Assembly: GCA_025210345.1 (NCBI GenBank)
Contig: JAOARX010000037.1
Span: 37,991 to 101,990, forward strand
Reading direction: 5' to 3'
DNA from: Pelagimonas sp.
Lineage (GTDB): Bacteria; Pseudomonadota; Alphaproteobacteria; Rhodobacterales; Rhodobacteraceae
Length of the DNA stretch: 64,000 bases
Position 1 is the stretch's first letter; every line of letters starts with the position of its first letter. Positions 29,358 to 38,352 of the stretch are shown here, in pieces. The notes beneath the pieces were generated by a model. The model did not search any database and was not told the DNA's origin. It saw only the letters and a program-made list of their open reading frames with translations. The translations under genes were made by a program, and so were the position numbers.

Positions 29358-30818
29358 ATGGCGTATGATACGCAACCCACTGCCAGCCACTTTGTGGATG
29401 GCCAGTATTTGGAAGACACGGCAGGTGATCTGATCGAGGTGATCTATCCCGCCACCGGCGAGGTGATCGCCAAGGTGCACGCGGCCACGCCCGCCGTGGT
29501 TGACGCAGCGCTGGCTTCGGCCAAGCGCGCGCAAAAGGAATGGGCCAGACTGTCGGGAACAGAGCGGGGGCGCGTGTTGCGCCGGGCCGCCGACATTATC
29601 CGCGAACGTAACCACGATCTTTCGGTGCTGGAAACCTATGACACCGGGAAACCGTTTTCCGAGACGCTCTATGTCGACGCCACGTCGGGCGCGGATGCGC
29701 TTGAGTATTTCGGCGGGCTTGCCGGAAGTCTGACCGGTGAACACGTTCAGCTTCCGGGCGGCGATTGGGGGTATACCGTGCGCGAACCCCTGGGAGTCTG
29801 CGTGGGGATCGGGGCGTGGAACTATCCGACCCAGATCGCCTGCTGGAAAGGGGCGCCTGCGCTGGCTTGTGGCAATGCCATGGTGTTCAAACCCTCTGAA
29901 ACCACGCCGCTTTGTGCGTTGAAAGTGGCCGAAATCCTGCATGAGGCGGGCGCACCGGCGGGTCTTTACAACGTGATCCAGGGCATGGGCGCGGTTGGCG
30001 CGTCGCTGGTGACGGATCCGCGCGTCGACAAGGTGGCGCTGACGGGCTCTGTGCCCACCGGCAAAAAGGTCTATGCCGCCGCCGCCGCCGACATGAAGCA
30101 TGTCACGATGGAACTGGGTGGCAAATCGCCACTGATCATCTTTGATGATGCGGATCTGGAAAACGCTGTGGGCGGGGCGATCCTTGCCAATTTTTATTCC
30201 ACGGGTCAGGTGTGCTCCAACGGCACGCGCGTGTTCGTGCAAAAGGGCATCAAAGAGGCTTTCCTCAAACGTCTGAGCGAACGCCTGCAAACCGCTATTA
30301 TCGGCGATCCGCTGGACGAAGCCACGAACTTTGGCCCGATGGTCAGCCAAGCGCAGCGCGACATCGTCATGTCCTACATCGAAAAGGGCAAAGCCGAGGG
30401 CGCACGCCTGGTCACGGGGGGGCAATTGATGGATGGGGATGGCTTTTACATCCAGCCCACCGTCTTTGCCGATGTGACCGATGGCATGTCGATTGCGCGC
30501 GAGGAAATCTTTGGCCCGGTGATGGCGGTTCTCGATTTCGACACCGAAGAAGAGGCGATCGCACGCGGCAATGCCACGGAATTCGGCCTTTCTGCGGGGG
30601 TGTTCACCGCTGATCTGACGCGCGGCCACCGTGTGATCAGCCAGATGGAGGCCGGCAGCTGCTTTATCAACTCCTACAACGACGCGCCGGTTGAACTGCC
30701 CTTTGGCGGATCAAAACAATCGGGCGTGGGTCGGGAAAACTCCAAGGCGGCCATCAACCACTTTTCACAGCTCAAAAGCGTCTACGTGCGCATGGGCGAT
30801 GTCGAGTCGCCCTTTTAA
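29358..30818 (+). CDS. betB: Betaine-aldehyde dehydrogenase
   Basis: BetB oxidises betaine aldehyde to glycine betaine with NAD(P)+. The 486-residue aldehyde dehydrogenase shows GSVPTGKKV (cofactor loop, about 227-235), general base Glu in TMELGGKSP (about 249-257) and catalytic Cys in [11 protein letters not shown] (about 282-292). The ATG at 29358 is preferred over 29340 because GGAG lies eight bases upstream of it and it gives the usual length. It is the third gene of the operon; a composite repeat separates it from betA. Confidence 0.95.
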   Translation: MAYDTQPTASHFVDGQYLEDTAGDLIEVIYPATGEVIAKVHAATPAVVDAALASAKRAQKEWARLSGTERGRVLRRAADIIRERNHDLSVLETYDTGKPFSETLYVDATSGADALEYFGGLAGSLTGEHVQLPGGDWGYTVREPLGVCVGIGAWNYPTQIACWKGAPALACGNAMVFKPSETTPLCALKVAEILHEAGAPAGLYNVIQGMGAVGASLVTDPRVDKVALTGSVPTGKKVYAAAAADMKHVTMELGGKSPLIIFDDADLENAVGGAILANFYSTGQVCSNGTRVFVQKGIKEAFLKRLSERLQTAIIGDPLDEATNFGPMVSQAQRDIVMSYIEKGKAEGARLVTGGQLMDGDGFYIQPTVFADVTDGMSIAREEIFGPVMAVLDFDTEEEAIARGNATEFGLSAGVFTADLTRGHRVISQMEAGSCFINSYNDAPVELPFGGSKQSGVGRENSKAAINHFSQLKSVYVRMGDVESPF

Positions 30819-30850
30819 GGGCGCTCTCCCAGCCTGAGGGAAACCCCGGG

Positions 30851-30891
30851 CTTCACCTTTTTCAAATATCCCCGCCGGAGGCATCCCGCGG
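30851..30891 (-). repeat. Dispersed composite intergenic element, copy D
   Basis: On the minus strand this reads CCTCCGGCGGGGATATTTG followed by AAAAAGGTGAAG, the GCCTCCGGCGGGG variant of the core also seen in copy F. It is the only copy that interrupts a probable operon (betB-betA) rather than lying at a transcription unit end. Confidence 0.55.
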
Positions 30892-30932
30892 GCATGGCGC
30901 AGCTTTGCGCCATTTAACTGGGGACGACTGTT

Positions 30933-32585
30933 ATGCAAGCGGACTATATCGTCATCGGGGCTGGTTCGGGCGGCTGTGCCATGGCCTACCGTCTGGCCGA
31001 AGCCGAAAAATCAGTGATCGTGATCGAACATGGGGGCAGTGACTGGGGGCCGTTCATCAATATGCCCGGCGCGCTGAGCTATCCCATGAATATGAAACGC
31101 TATGACTGGGGGTATCAGACCGAGCCCGAGCCGCATCTGGGGGGGCGCCGTCTGGCCTGCCCGCGTGGCAAGGTGATCGGCGGGTCCAGTTCGATCAACG
31201 GCATGATCTACGTGCGCGGTCACGCGCGCGATTTTGATACCTGGCGTGACATGGGGGCCGATGGCTGGGCCTATGCGGATGTGCTGCCCTACTACAAACG
31301 GCTTGAGGACTGGCACGATGGCGGTCACGGGGGCGATCCCGCGTGGCGCGGGCAGGGTGGTCCGCTGCATGTGACCCGCGGCAAGCGGGACAATCCCCTT
31401 GTGCAGGCCTGGGTCAAGGCGGGTGAACAGGCGGGCTATCCGGTGACCGACGACTATAACGGCCACCAGCAAGAGGGGGTCGGCCCCTTTGACATGACCG
31501 TCTGGCAAGGCAGCCGCTGGTCGGCGGCCAAGGCCTATTTGCGGCCCGCGCAGAAACTGGGGGCTCAGCTGGTGCGTGCGCTGGCCCGCAAGATCGTGAT
31601 CAAGGATGGCCGCGCGGTGGGTGTCGAGATCGAACGCAACGGCAAGATCGAAACCCTGAGCGCCAATGCCGAAGTGATCCTTGCGGCAAGCTCGCTCAAT
31701 TCGCCCAAGCTGTTGATGTTGTCGGGCATCGGCCCGGCGGCGCATCTGGCCGAGCATGGGATCGAGGTCATCGCCGATCGCCCCGGCGTGGGCCAGAACC
31801 TGCAGGACCACCTGGAGCTGTATATCCAACAGGCCGCCACGCAACCGGTGACGCTGGCGAAATACTGGAACCTGCTGGGCAAAGCCTATGTGGGCGCGCG
31901 TTGGCTGTTCGGGCGGCAGGGGCCGGGGGCGACGAACCAATTCGAGAGCTGTGGGTTTATCCGGTCCAAGGCCGGGGTCGAATATCCCGATATTCAATAT
32001 CACTTTTTGCCGATTGCCGTGCGCTATGACGGGCAAGTCGCCGCAGAGGGGCATGGTTTTCAGGCCCATGTCGGCCCTATGCGCTCGCCCTCGCGCGGGG
32101 AAGTCACGCTTAAATCCAGCGATCCCAACGACGATCCACGCATCTTTTTCAACTACATGTCGCATGACGCGGATTGGGAAGACTTCAGAACCTGTATTCG
32201 CCTGACCCGCGAGATTTTCGGCCAAGAGGCCTTTGCCCCCTATCGCGGCCATGAGATTCAGCCCGGTGACGCGGCGCAAAGCGATGCGGATCTGGATGAC
32301 TTTATTCGAGAGCACGCCGAAAGCGCCTATCACCCCTGTGGCACCTGCCGCATGGGCGCGGCAGATGATCCGATGTCGGTGGTCGATCCGCAGGGCCGTG
32401 TGATTGGCGTCGATGGGTTGCGGGTGGCGGACAGTTCGATCTTTCCTCAGATCACGAATGGCAATCTGAACGCCCCCTCGATCATGGTGGGTGAAAAGAT
32501 CTCCGATCATGTTCTCGGAAAATCTCTTGCTCCGGTTAATGACGAGCCCTGGATTCACCCGAATTGGCAGGGGTCTCAGCGTTAA
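30933..32585 (+). CDS. betA: Choline dehydrogenase (GMC oxidoreductase)
   Basis: BetA oxidises choline to betaine aldehyde, membrane-associated and linked to the electron transport chain. The 550-residue GMC-family flavoprotein has the N-terminal FAD motif [16 protein letters not shown] (about 6-21), GMC signature 1 region [19 protein letters not shown] (about 81-99) and signature 2 ([20 protein letters not shown] read in pieces near 500-520), with the catalytic His in [10 protein letters not shown] (about 468-477). Length equals characterised BetA. No choline transporter accompanies the operon within the window. Confidence 0.95.
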   Translation: MQADYIVIGAGSGGCAMAYRLAEAEKSVIVIEHGGSDWGPFINMPGALSYPMNMKRYDWGYQTEPEPHLGGRRLACPRGKVIGGSSSINGMIYVRGHARDFDTWRDMGADGWAYADVLPYYKRLEDWHDGGHGGDPAWRGQGGPLHVTRGKRDNPLVQAWVKAGEQAGYPVTDDYNGHQQEGVGPFDMTVWQGSRWSAAKAYLRPAQKLGAQLVRALARKIVIKDGRAVGVEIERNGKIETLSANAEVILAASSLNSPKLLMLSGIGPAAHLAEHGIEVIADRPGVGQNLQDHLELYIQQAATQPVTLAKYWNLLGKAYVGARWLFGRQGPGATNQFESCGFIRSKAGVEYPDIQYHFLPIAVRYDGQVAAEGHGFQAHVGPMRSPSRGEVTLKSSDPNDDPRIFFNYMSHDADWEDFRTCIRLTREIFGQEAFAPYRGHEIQPGDAAQSDADLDDFIREHAESAYHPCGTCRMGAADDPMSVVDPQGRVIGVDGLRVADSSIFPQITNGNLNAPSIMVGEKISDHVLGKSLAPVNDEPWIHPNWQGSQR

Positions 32586-32639
32586 TCATCTTGCGCGCTT
32601 TGAATTGAAAATCCGGGCGGCGGCGGTCATCTTAAGGTC

Positions 32640-33308
32640 ATGTTAAGATTTGCCGCCGCCCTCATTACCTTGTGCATCGCCACGCCAGCGCTGGCCGCGC
32701 CCGAGCTGTCGGGTCCGTTGCAGGTGATCGACGGCGACACCATGCAAATTGGCCGTGCGCGCATCCGCCTGTTCGGGATCGATGCCCCCGAAGTCCAGCA
32801 GCACTGTGGCGCCCCCGATGGTCCGATCTGGGGGTGCGGCGCCTGGGCCAGTGCCGAAGTCTCCGCACGATACGAAGGCCGATTTGCCCGCTGCGAAGCG
32901 CTGGCGGTTGATCGCTATGGACGCACCGTTGGACGATGTTTTGTCGACGGTCAGGATCTTGGTGCTGAACTGGTCGCATCTGGCCTGGCCTTTGCATATC
33001 AGGAATACTCGACCGCCTATCTGCCCGCGCAACGGGCCGCCGCAAGGCGCAAGGCCGGGCTGCATGCAACCGGCGTGCAATCACCCCAGGCCTATCGCAA
33101 GGCCCGCCGCGAAAACGGAATGCTGCGTCAGGCAGAGGCAAAGGGATGTGCGATAAAGGGAAATCTGTCCCATACGGGCGCGCGGATCTATCATGTGCCG
33201 GGGCAGGCTATGTATGAAAGAACCCGGGTGTCCACGCGCCGCGGGGAACGCTGGTTTTGTTCAGAGCGTCAGGCGAAACAGGCGGGCTGGCGCAGGGCGG
33301 CAGATTGA
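32640..33308 (+). CDS. Secreted thermonuclease-like (SNase) protein
   Basis: This 222-residue protein has a signal peptide (residues 1-20, cleavage near ALAA). A staphylococcal-nuclease OB-fold domain follows, with VIDGDTMQIG (about 29-38), RLFGIDAPE (about 43-51, the catalytic Asp-Arg region), and DRYGRTVGRC (about 90-99). Length up to about residue 150 covers the domain. The remaining C-terminal 70 residues contain an unfamiliar Cys-containing module ending RRGERWFCSERQAKQAGWR, common behind SNase domains in this order as far as I recall. It probably digests nucleic acid outside the cytoplasm. Confidence 0.82.
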   Translation: MLRFAAALITLCIATPALAAPELSGPLQVIDGDTMQIGRARIRLFGIDAPEVQQHCGAPDGPIWGCGAWASAEVSARYEGRFARCEALAVDRYGRTVGRCFVDGQDLGAELVASGLAFAYQEYSTAYLPAQRAAARRKAGLHATGVQSPQAYRKARRENGMLRQAEAKGCAIKGNLSHTGARIYHVPGQAMYERTRVSTRRGERWFCSERQAKQAGWRRAAD

Positions 33309-33435
33309 ACCGGGCATCACCTGCGCGGAAAATGGAACTTTTTTCCGGCATCTTCACATCAGTTGATCAGGGTCAAAGAGGGCCCGCGCCCCAGGCGGCA
33401 AACTGTCTGCGAACAAGACAAAAGGAGACGAAGTT

Positions 33436-33672
33436 ATGTCCCATACGCCCCATGAACTGGCCGAGGAATTCCCGGAATTCGCTGAGAAAATGCACTCGCT
33501 GAAAACCTCGGATGCGCATTTTGCCAAGCTGGCGGATGAGTATCACGAAGTGAATCGCCAGATCCACCGCGCGGAAACCAACGTTGAGCCGATGGAACAG
33601 CTGGCAGAAGAGCAGCTGCGCAAACAGCGCGGTGCGCTCAAGGATGAAATCTACGGCATGCTGCGTGCCTAA
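33436..33672 (+). CDS. DUF465 (YdcH-like) small protein
   Basis: This 78-residue, almost wholly helical, highly charged protein of the DUF465 family has the conserved stretch HFAKLADEYHEVNRQIHRAE (about 31-50) and a tail LRKQRGALKDEIYGML. The function of the family is unknown. AAAGGAG precedes the ATG with standard spacing, and an intrinsic terminator follows at once, so it is a single-gene transcript. Confidence 0.88.
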   Translation: MSHTPHELAEEFPEFAEKMHSLKTSDAHFAKLADEYHEVNRQIHRAETNVEPMEQLAEEQLRKQRGALKDEIYGMLRA

Positions 33673-33693
33673 GATTTCACCAATCTCATTGGA

Positions 33694-33723
33694 AACCGGT
33701 CAGGCTTGCCTGGCCGGTTTTTT
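33694..33723 (+). terminator. Intrinsic terminator after the DUF465 gene
   Basis: AACCGGTCAGG pairs with CCTGGCCGGTT (33694-33704 with 33709-33719; one mismatch) around a CTTG loop, followed by six T residues. Confidence 0.9.
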
Positions 33724-33758
33724 CATGGAAATCTATTTCCCGGTTGCAGGAGGATTGC

Positions 33759-34031
33759 ATGGCTGGTGGCTGGGCGCAGGACGGCGCGGTGAACGAACAG
33801 ATCGAGGCCTCGATCAATGACGAACTGGCGCGCATGCGGTCCCAGCGGCGCGAACACGTTGGCGAAAGCCTGAAACTCTGCGCCGAATGCGAAGAGGAAA
33901 TCCCCAAAGCCCGCAGATTGGCGCGCCCCGGCGTCAAACTTTGTCTGGACTGTCAGGAAGAACGCGACAGCGCGTTCAAGGCCCGCGGCGGGATCAACCG
34001 GCGCGGATCAAAGGACAGTCAGTTGAAGTGA
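33759..34031 (+). CDS. DksA/TraR-type C4 zinc-finger protein
   Basis: This 90-residue protein has the DksA/TraR zinc finger CAECEEEIPKARR then CLDCQEERD (C-x2-C-x17-C-x2-C, about residues 40-63) and a short N-terminal helix. It lacks the long coiled-coil needed to reach into the RNA polymerase secondary channel as DksA does, and resembles E. coli YbiI. Function is probably RNA-polymerase-linked but unproven. The inner ATG at 33759 was chosen because GGAGG sits six bases upstream. It converges with the GNAT gene. Confidence 0.85.
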   Translation: MAGGWAQDGAVNEQIEASINDELARMRSQRREHVGESLKLCAECEEEIPKARRLARPGVKLCLDCQEERDSAFKARGGINRRGSKDSQLK

Positions 34032-34502
34032 TCAGCGCAAGGCAAGGCGCATGATATGTTGCGGCCCCGCCGACCCATGCGGCCAGATGGCTCCGGTGTC
34101 GATGAACCCAGCCGCCAGATAGGTTGCAATCGCAACCGGATTGACCTGATTGACGGTCAGCCACAGGGTGTTCGCATCGGGATAGTGTTCGGGCAGATAG
34201 GCCGATAATTCGCCCATCGCCGCTTTGCCGATGCCTTTGCCCTGCACCCGATGGTCAAGAATCACCGCGCGCAATCCCAGATCGCCCTTGGTCGAAAACG
34301 GATAGTCCAGGGGGTACTGGCGATCGATTTTGAAGAGGCCCACAGGTTTCTGCCGGTATACGATCATGTGAAGATCGAACCGCTCTGCGGGTTCGTCCAG
34401 CGCTTCCTGAACGGTGCCCGCAAACCTGAGCTGGTCCGGCCGCAAAGAAATCTCTGCGACCAGATGTGCCTGTGCCCGATGCAGGGGGCAAAGCGATATC
34501 AC
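34032..34502 (-). CDS. GNAT-family N-acetyltransferase
   Basis: This 156-residue acetyltransferase of the GNAT fold has the acetyl-CoA loop HRVQGKGIGKAAMGEL at about residues 84-99 (the R/Q-x-x-G-x-G/A motif as QGKGIG). The acceptor is unknown. The start is GTG, and its GTGA overlaps the pepF stop codon, so it is translated from the same message right after the peptidase. Its stop abuts the convergent zinc-finger gene. Confidence 0.82.
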   Translation of the reverse strand: MISLCPLHRAQAHLVAEISLRPDQLRFAGTVQEALDEPAERFDLHMIVYRQKPVGLFKIDRQYPLDYPFSTKGDLGLRAVILDHRVQGKGIGKAAMGELSAYLPEHYPDANTLWLTVNQVNPVAIATYLAAGFIDTGAIWPHGSAGPQHIMRLALR

Positions 34503-36346
34503 GCTTCCATCGCCTCCAGCTGATCAATAAAGCCTTCGATCATCGACAGGCCCTTGTCCCAGAATGTCGGGTCGGTGGCGTCCAGGCCGAAGGGGGCCAG
34601 CAGCTCTTTGTGGTGCTTGGATCCGCCCGCTTTGAGCATGTCGAAATACTTGTCCTGAAAGCCCTCGGGCTGTTCTTGATAGGCGGCGTAAAGCGCGTTC
34701 ACCAACCCGTCGCCAAAGGCATAGGCATAGACATAAAAGGGCGAGTGCACGAAATGCGGAATATAGGCCCAGAAGGTTTCGTAACCCTCCATGAAATCAA
34801 AGGCTTCGCCCAGAGATTCCGCCTGCACCGACATCCACAGCGCGTTGATGTCATCGGGGGTCAGTTCCCCGCCGCGGCGCGCGTCATGCAGTTTGCATTC
34901 GAAATCATAAAACGCGATCTGGCGGACGACCGTGTTGATCATATCCTCAACCTTGCCCGCCAGCAGGACTTTGCGCTCGGCGTCGGTTTTCGCACCGTCC
35001 AGCATTTTCTGGAAGGTCAGCATCTCCCCAAAGACCGAGGCGGTTTCGGCCAGGGTCAGGGGGGTGGATGACAGCATCTCGCCCTGACCGGCGGCCAGAA
35101 CCTGATGCACGCCGTGGCCCAGTTCATGCGCAAGGGTCATCACATCACGCGGCTTGCCCAGATAGTTGAGCATCACATAGGGGTGCACATCGGTGACGGT
35201 GGGATGGGCAAAGGCGCCGGGGGCCTTGCCCGGTTTGACCTCGGCATCAATCCAACCCTTGGTAAAGAAGGGCTCGGCCAGATCGCCCATGCGCGGGTCA
35301 AAGGCGGTGTAGGCGTCCATCACGGTCTGGCGGGCCTCATTCCAGGTCACTGTGCGGTCCTGTTCCATCGGCAGGGGCGCGTTGCGATCCCAGACCTGCA
35401 TGCGATCCAGGCCAAGCCACTTGCGTTTGAGGTCGTAATAGCGATGCGACAGACGCGGATAGGCCTTGACCACGGCGTTGCGCAGGGCTTCGACCACCTC
35501 GGGTTCCACATGGTTGGACAGATGGCGCCCGGTCTGCGGCGTGGGCATGCCGCGCCAGCGATCCATGATCTCTTTTTCTTTGGCCTGGGTGTTGTGAACC
35601 CGGGCAAAGGTTTTGATGTTGTCGGCAAAAACCCGGGCCAGTTCGCGCGCGGCGGTTTCGCGTTTCTCACGATCCTGATCGGTCAGAAAGTTCAGCGTGG
35701 CCTCGATATTGAGGGTCTCACCCGCGATGTCAAAGGTCAGCCCGGCGATGGTTTCGTCAAAAAGCCGTTCCCACGCGTCGCCGACGACCCCAAGATCGTG
35801 CAGGAATTTCTCCATCTCATCGGACAGCTGATAGGGTTTCATCGCGCGGATGCGATCAAAAACGGGCTTGTACCGCGCCAGATCGGCGTTTTGGCCCAAC
35901 AGCCCATCCAGATGGTCGTCTTCCAGCCGGTTGAGTTCCAGCGTGAAGAACACCAAAGGGGTCGAGAAATTGGTGATCGCCTCCTGGCAATCCGACATGA
36001 ATTTCGCGCGCTCGGCATCGGTGGTCAGCTGGTAATAGCGCAGCCCCGCATAGGACATGATGCGCCCGGCGATGGATTCGATTTTTTCGTTGCGCTGGAC
36101 ACAGGTCAGCAGGTCAGCGGCGTCCAGCGTGTCCAGCTTGCCTTGGTAATCTTCGGCAAAGCTTTTGCAGGCGGTTTCCAGCCAGTCCAGATCGCGCTTA
36201 AGTTCGGGCGCGTCGGTGCTTTCGTACAGATCGGTCAGATCCCATTCCGGCAAACGCCCCAACCCATCGGCGCCACCGGCGCTGGCATTGGCGTCAAAAA
36301 CGGGGCGGGGGGCAAGGGTCATCACCTGTGAAATCTCCTGTGTCAT
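34499..36346 (-). CDS. pepF: M3-family oligoendopeptidase (PepF type)
   Basis: This 615-residue zinc metallopeptidase degrades cytoplasmic oligopeptides. The active site HELGH appears in LAHELGHGVHQ at about residues 406-416, with the third zinc ligand Glu in LTLAETASVFGE about 25 residues on. The length and layout match the PepF/M3B branch. Two starts are possible: ATG 36346 and ATG 36322, the latter with GGAG upstream, giving a protein eight residues shorter. The GNAT gene overlaps its stop. Confidence 0.92.
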   Translation of the reverse strand: MTQEISQVMTLAPRPVFDANASAGGADGLGRLPEWDLTDLYESTDAPELKRDLDWLETACKSFAEDYQGKLDTLDAADLLTCVQRNEKIESIAGRIMSYAGLRYYQLTTDAERAKFMSDCQEAITNFSTPLVFFTLELNRLEDDHLDGLLGQNADLARYKPVFDRIRAMKPYQLSDEMEKFLHDLGVVGDAWERLFDETIAGLTFDIAGETLNIEATLNFLTDQDREKRETAARELARVFADNIKTFARVHNTQAKEKEIMDRWRGMPTPQTGRHLSNHVEPEVVEALRNAVVKAYPRLSHRYYDLKRKWLGLDRMQVWDRNAPLPMEQDRTVTWNEARQTVMDAYTAFDPRMGDLAEPFFTKGWIDAEVKPGKAPGAFAHPTVTDVHPYVMLNYLGKPRDVMTLAHELGHGVHQVLAAGQGEMLSSTPLTLAETASVFGEMLTFQKMLDGAKTDAERKVLLAGKVEDMINTVVRQIAFYDFECKLHDARRGGELTPDDINALWMSVQAESLGEAFDFMEGYETFWAYIPHFVHSPFYVYAYAFGDGLVNALYAAYQEQPEGFQDKYFDMLKAGGSKHHKELLAPFGLDATDPTFWDKGLSMIEGFIDQLEAMEA

Positions 36347-36419
36347 GGTGGTAGTGAGCTAAGCTTTGATCCGGGGGAGGTTCAAGGCATGACAGAAGAT
36401 TTGTGTGATTTTCTCTGCC

Positions 36420-37391
36420 CTAGCCGGTTGGTTCCGTGTGGGAATGCGGCGTGTTCTGGGTGAAGAAATCCGTGATCTGAGTGATGATCCGCGCCTGTGT
36501 TTCCGCCCCTTCCATCAGGACTTCGTGTTCGCCGGATTGAATCATCTGCAAGGCCCCTTTGGGCCAGCGGCCCATGCGGTCGTGAATGCGTGATGTGTCG
36601 ACAATCCGCTCATTGGTGCCCAGCAGGCAAAGGCAGGGAATATCCGGAGAAGGTTTGCGCGATAGCTCATAGGTTTCGCTGAGGGCTTCGTTCAACCAGC
36701 GCAACGACGGTCCGCCCAGTTGTAAATCAGGGGCCCCTTGCATTTGACGCAACATATAGTCCCAGGTGTCGCGGTCGGTGGTCAGCAGGTTGTCTTCGAA
36801 CGGGGCGACTAGAAGATAACTGTCGGGATTGGTGCCCGGGGCCAGAAGGTGGCTGAACCCTGCGGTTTTCGACATGCCGCTCAGCGCCCAAGCCGCAGGA
36901 CGGACAAAAGGTGACAAGCGGATGCCCCACATCGGACCGGTGAACACGGCCGAGGCCACATCGATCCCTTCGAACAGGGCGCGCAGGCCAATGCAGCCCC
37001 CCATGGAATGCCCCAGCAGGTGGAAAGGGCGGGGCAGGTCCAGCTCATGGACCGCAGCCATGACGGCGGCCAGATCAAGCTGATAGTCGTCGAACACATG
37101 CACATGCCCGGTGCGCGGGTCATCAAGCAAACGATCGGCCAATCCCTGGCCGCGCCAGTCAATGGCGACGGTGTGAAAGCCGCGTTGCGCAAATGCCTGG
37201 GCCGTGCGGCCATATTTTTCAACGTATTCGGTGCGACCGGGGAACAATAGCACCGTGCCCTGCGCCGGTTGTGCAGCGGGGAAATGCCCCACGCGCACGC
37301 GCAGCCCATCCGAGGTCGTAACCCACCATGCGGCGGCTCCATCCGGTCCTTCAGCGAGATCGCCGTAAAACGGCGCAGGGCTCAGCGGCAT
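36420..37391 (-). CDS. Alpha/beta hydrolase, lysophospholipase (PldB)-like
   Basis: This 323-residue alpha/beta hydrolase has the nucleophile elbow GHSMGG at about residues 124-129 and a lid-sized insertion after it. DWRGQG (about 78-83) and LLGTNER (near 260) mark the other core strands, and a C-terminal SGEHEVLME supplies the catalytic His. The profile is that of PldB/monoglyceride-lipase-type hydrolases; the substrate is inferred only. The ATG overlaps the stop of the upstream SCP2 gene by one base, so both are coexpressed and may share lipid substrates. Confidence 0.85.
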   Translation of the reverse strand: MPLSPAPFYGDLAEGPDGAAAWWVTTSDGLRVRVGHFPAAQPAQGTVLLFPGRTEYVEKYGRTAQAFAQRGFHTVAIDWRGQGLADRLLDDPRTGHVHVFDDYQLDLAAVMAAVHELDLPRPFHLLGHSMGGCIGLRALFEGIDVASAVFTGPMWGIRLSPFVRPAAWALSGMSKTAGFSHLLAPGTNPDSYLLVAPFEDNLLTTDRDTWDYMLRQMQGAPDLQLGGPSLRWLNEALSETYELSRKPSPDIPCLCLLGTNERIVDTSRIHDRMGRWPKGALQMIQSGEHEVLMEGAETQARIITQITDFFTQNTPHSHTEPTG

Positions 37392-37681
37392 CAGGCCAGA
37401 ACCGATGCCAGACGCATGGCCGCGCCCATATCGCCATCAACCGCCAGTTTGCCCGACATGAAGGCCGCTGTTGCGTTCAGCTCACCATCGAGAATGGCCT
37501 GAAAGGTCTCTTGATCAGCCGTCAGGGTGACGTCCGCGTCATCGTCACCAGCGCGCACGCCATCGGCGTCGATGATCAGGGCGCCTTCGCCCGAGATTTC
37601 GAATTTCGCGGTGGCATCAAAGCCCTCGCCACCGAGTTTTGCGCCGAGGGCCTCGACGGCTGCTGTGACTACGTCGCTCAT
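37391..37681 (-). CDS. SCP2 sterol-carrier-like domain protein
   Basis: This 96-residue single SCP2 domain has the family pattern DGVRAGDDDADVTLTADQETF followed by LNATAAFMSGKLAVDGDMGAAM (residues about 40-92; parts given as VTLTADQETF and GKLAVDGDMGAA). SCP2 domains form a hydrophobic tunnel that binds fatty acyl groups or other lipids. It overlaps the hydrolase start, which supports a shared lipid role. It is cytoplasmic, with no signal peptide. Confidence 0.88.
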   Translation of the reverse strand: MSDVVTAAVEALGAKLGGEGFDATAKFEISGEGALIIDADGVRAGDDDADVTLTADQETFQAILDGELNATAAFMSGKLAVDGDMGAAMRLASVLA

Positions 37682-37772
37682 GACAGTTCCTTAGGTTGTT
37701 TCTTACAAAAACGTGCGTTGGTCTTGGACCAAGCTGGGGTTACACTCATGACACGAAGTGAGCGGTGTTGAC

Positions 37773-38324
37773 ATGCATTCAAGATCTACCGTTGCGGCAT
37801 TTGTTGCCGTAGTAATGTTTTCCTTACCCCGATTGGTTGCCGCCGATGGGCAATCTGAGGATCTGTTGCAAAAGCTACGCCTGGCCGAAAGCGCGGAAGC
37901 GGCGCAGCGATTAGAGAATCAGCTTATGACGCATTGGTCAAAATCTGGTTCACCGGCGATGGATTTGCTGTATCAGCGTGGGCATGATGCCTTGGCGGCG
38001 GGGCGGCAGCGCGAAGCGGCCGAACATTTCCAGGCTTTGACAGATCATGCGCCGGATTTCGCCGAGGGGTGGCACGGCTTGGCCCTGACCTATTTCAAAC
38101 AAGAGCGGCTGGGCCCGGCCGCGCTGGCGCTTGAACAGGTGCTGCGTCTGAACCCTGACCATTTTGCGGCGTTGCGGGGCGTGGGGGCGTTGCATGAACA
38201 GCTGGGCAACCCTGCTCTTGCCTATAAGGCCTATGAACAGGTACTTGAGGCACGGCCCTTCGACTCGGATGTGACCGAGGCGCTTGAGCGGCTAAAACCC
38301 GAGGTTCAGGGCCAGGCGCTCTGA
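37773..38324 (+). CDS. Secreted TPR protein
   Basis: This 183-residue protein has a signal peptide (residues 1-24, cleavage near VAAD) and two to three tetratricopeptide repeats: AEHFQALTDHAPDFAEGWHG, PAALALEQVLRLNPDHFAAL and PALAYKAYEQVLEARPFDSD (each within about residues 78-170). It is probably a periplasmic scaffold. The reading frame could start at GTG 37758, but ATG 37773 begins the signal peptide. It lies 28 bases before the helicase gene, so cotranscription is possible. Confidence 0.8.
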   Translation: MHSRSTVAAFVAVVMFSLPRLVAADGQSEDLLQKLRLAESAEAAQRLENQLMTHWSKSGSPAMDLLYQRGHDALAAGRQREAAEHFQALTDHAPDFAEGWHGLALTYFKQERLGPAALALEQVLRLNPDHFAALRGVGALHEQLGNPALAYKAYEQVLEARPFDSDVTEALERLKPEVQGQAL

Positions 38325-38352
38325 TCCAGTCTCACAAGGAGAGGCCCGGCTC

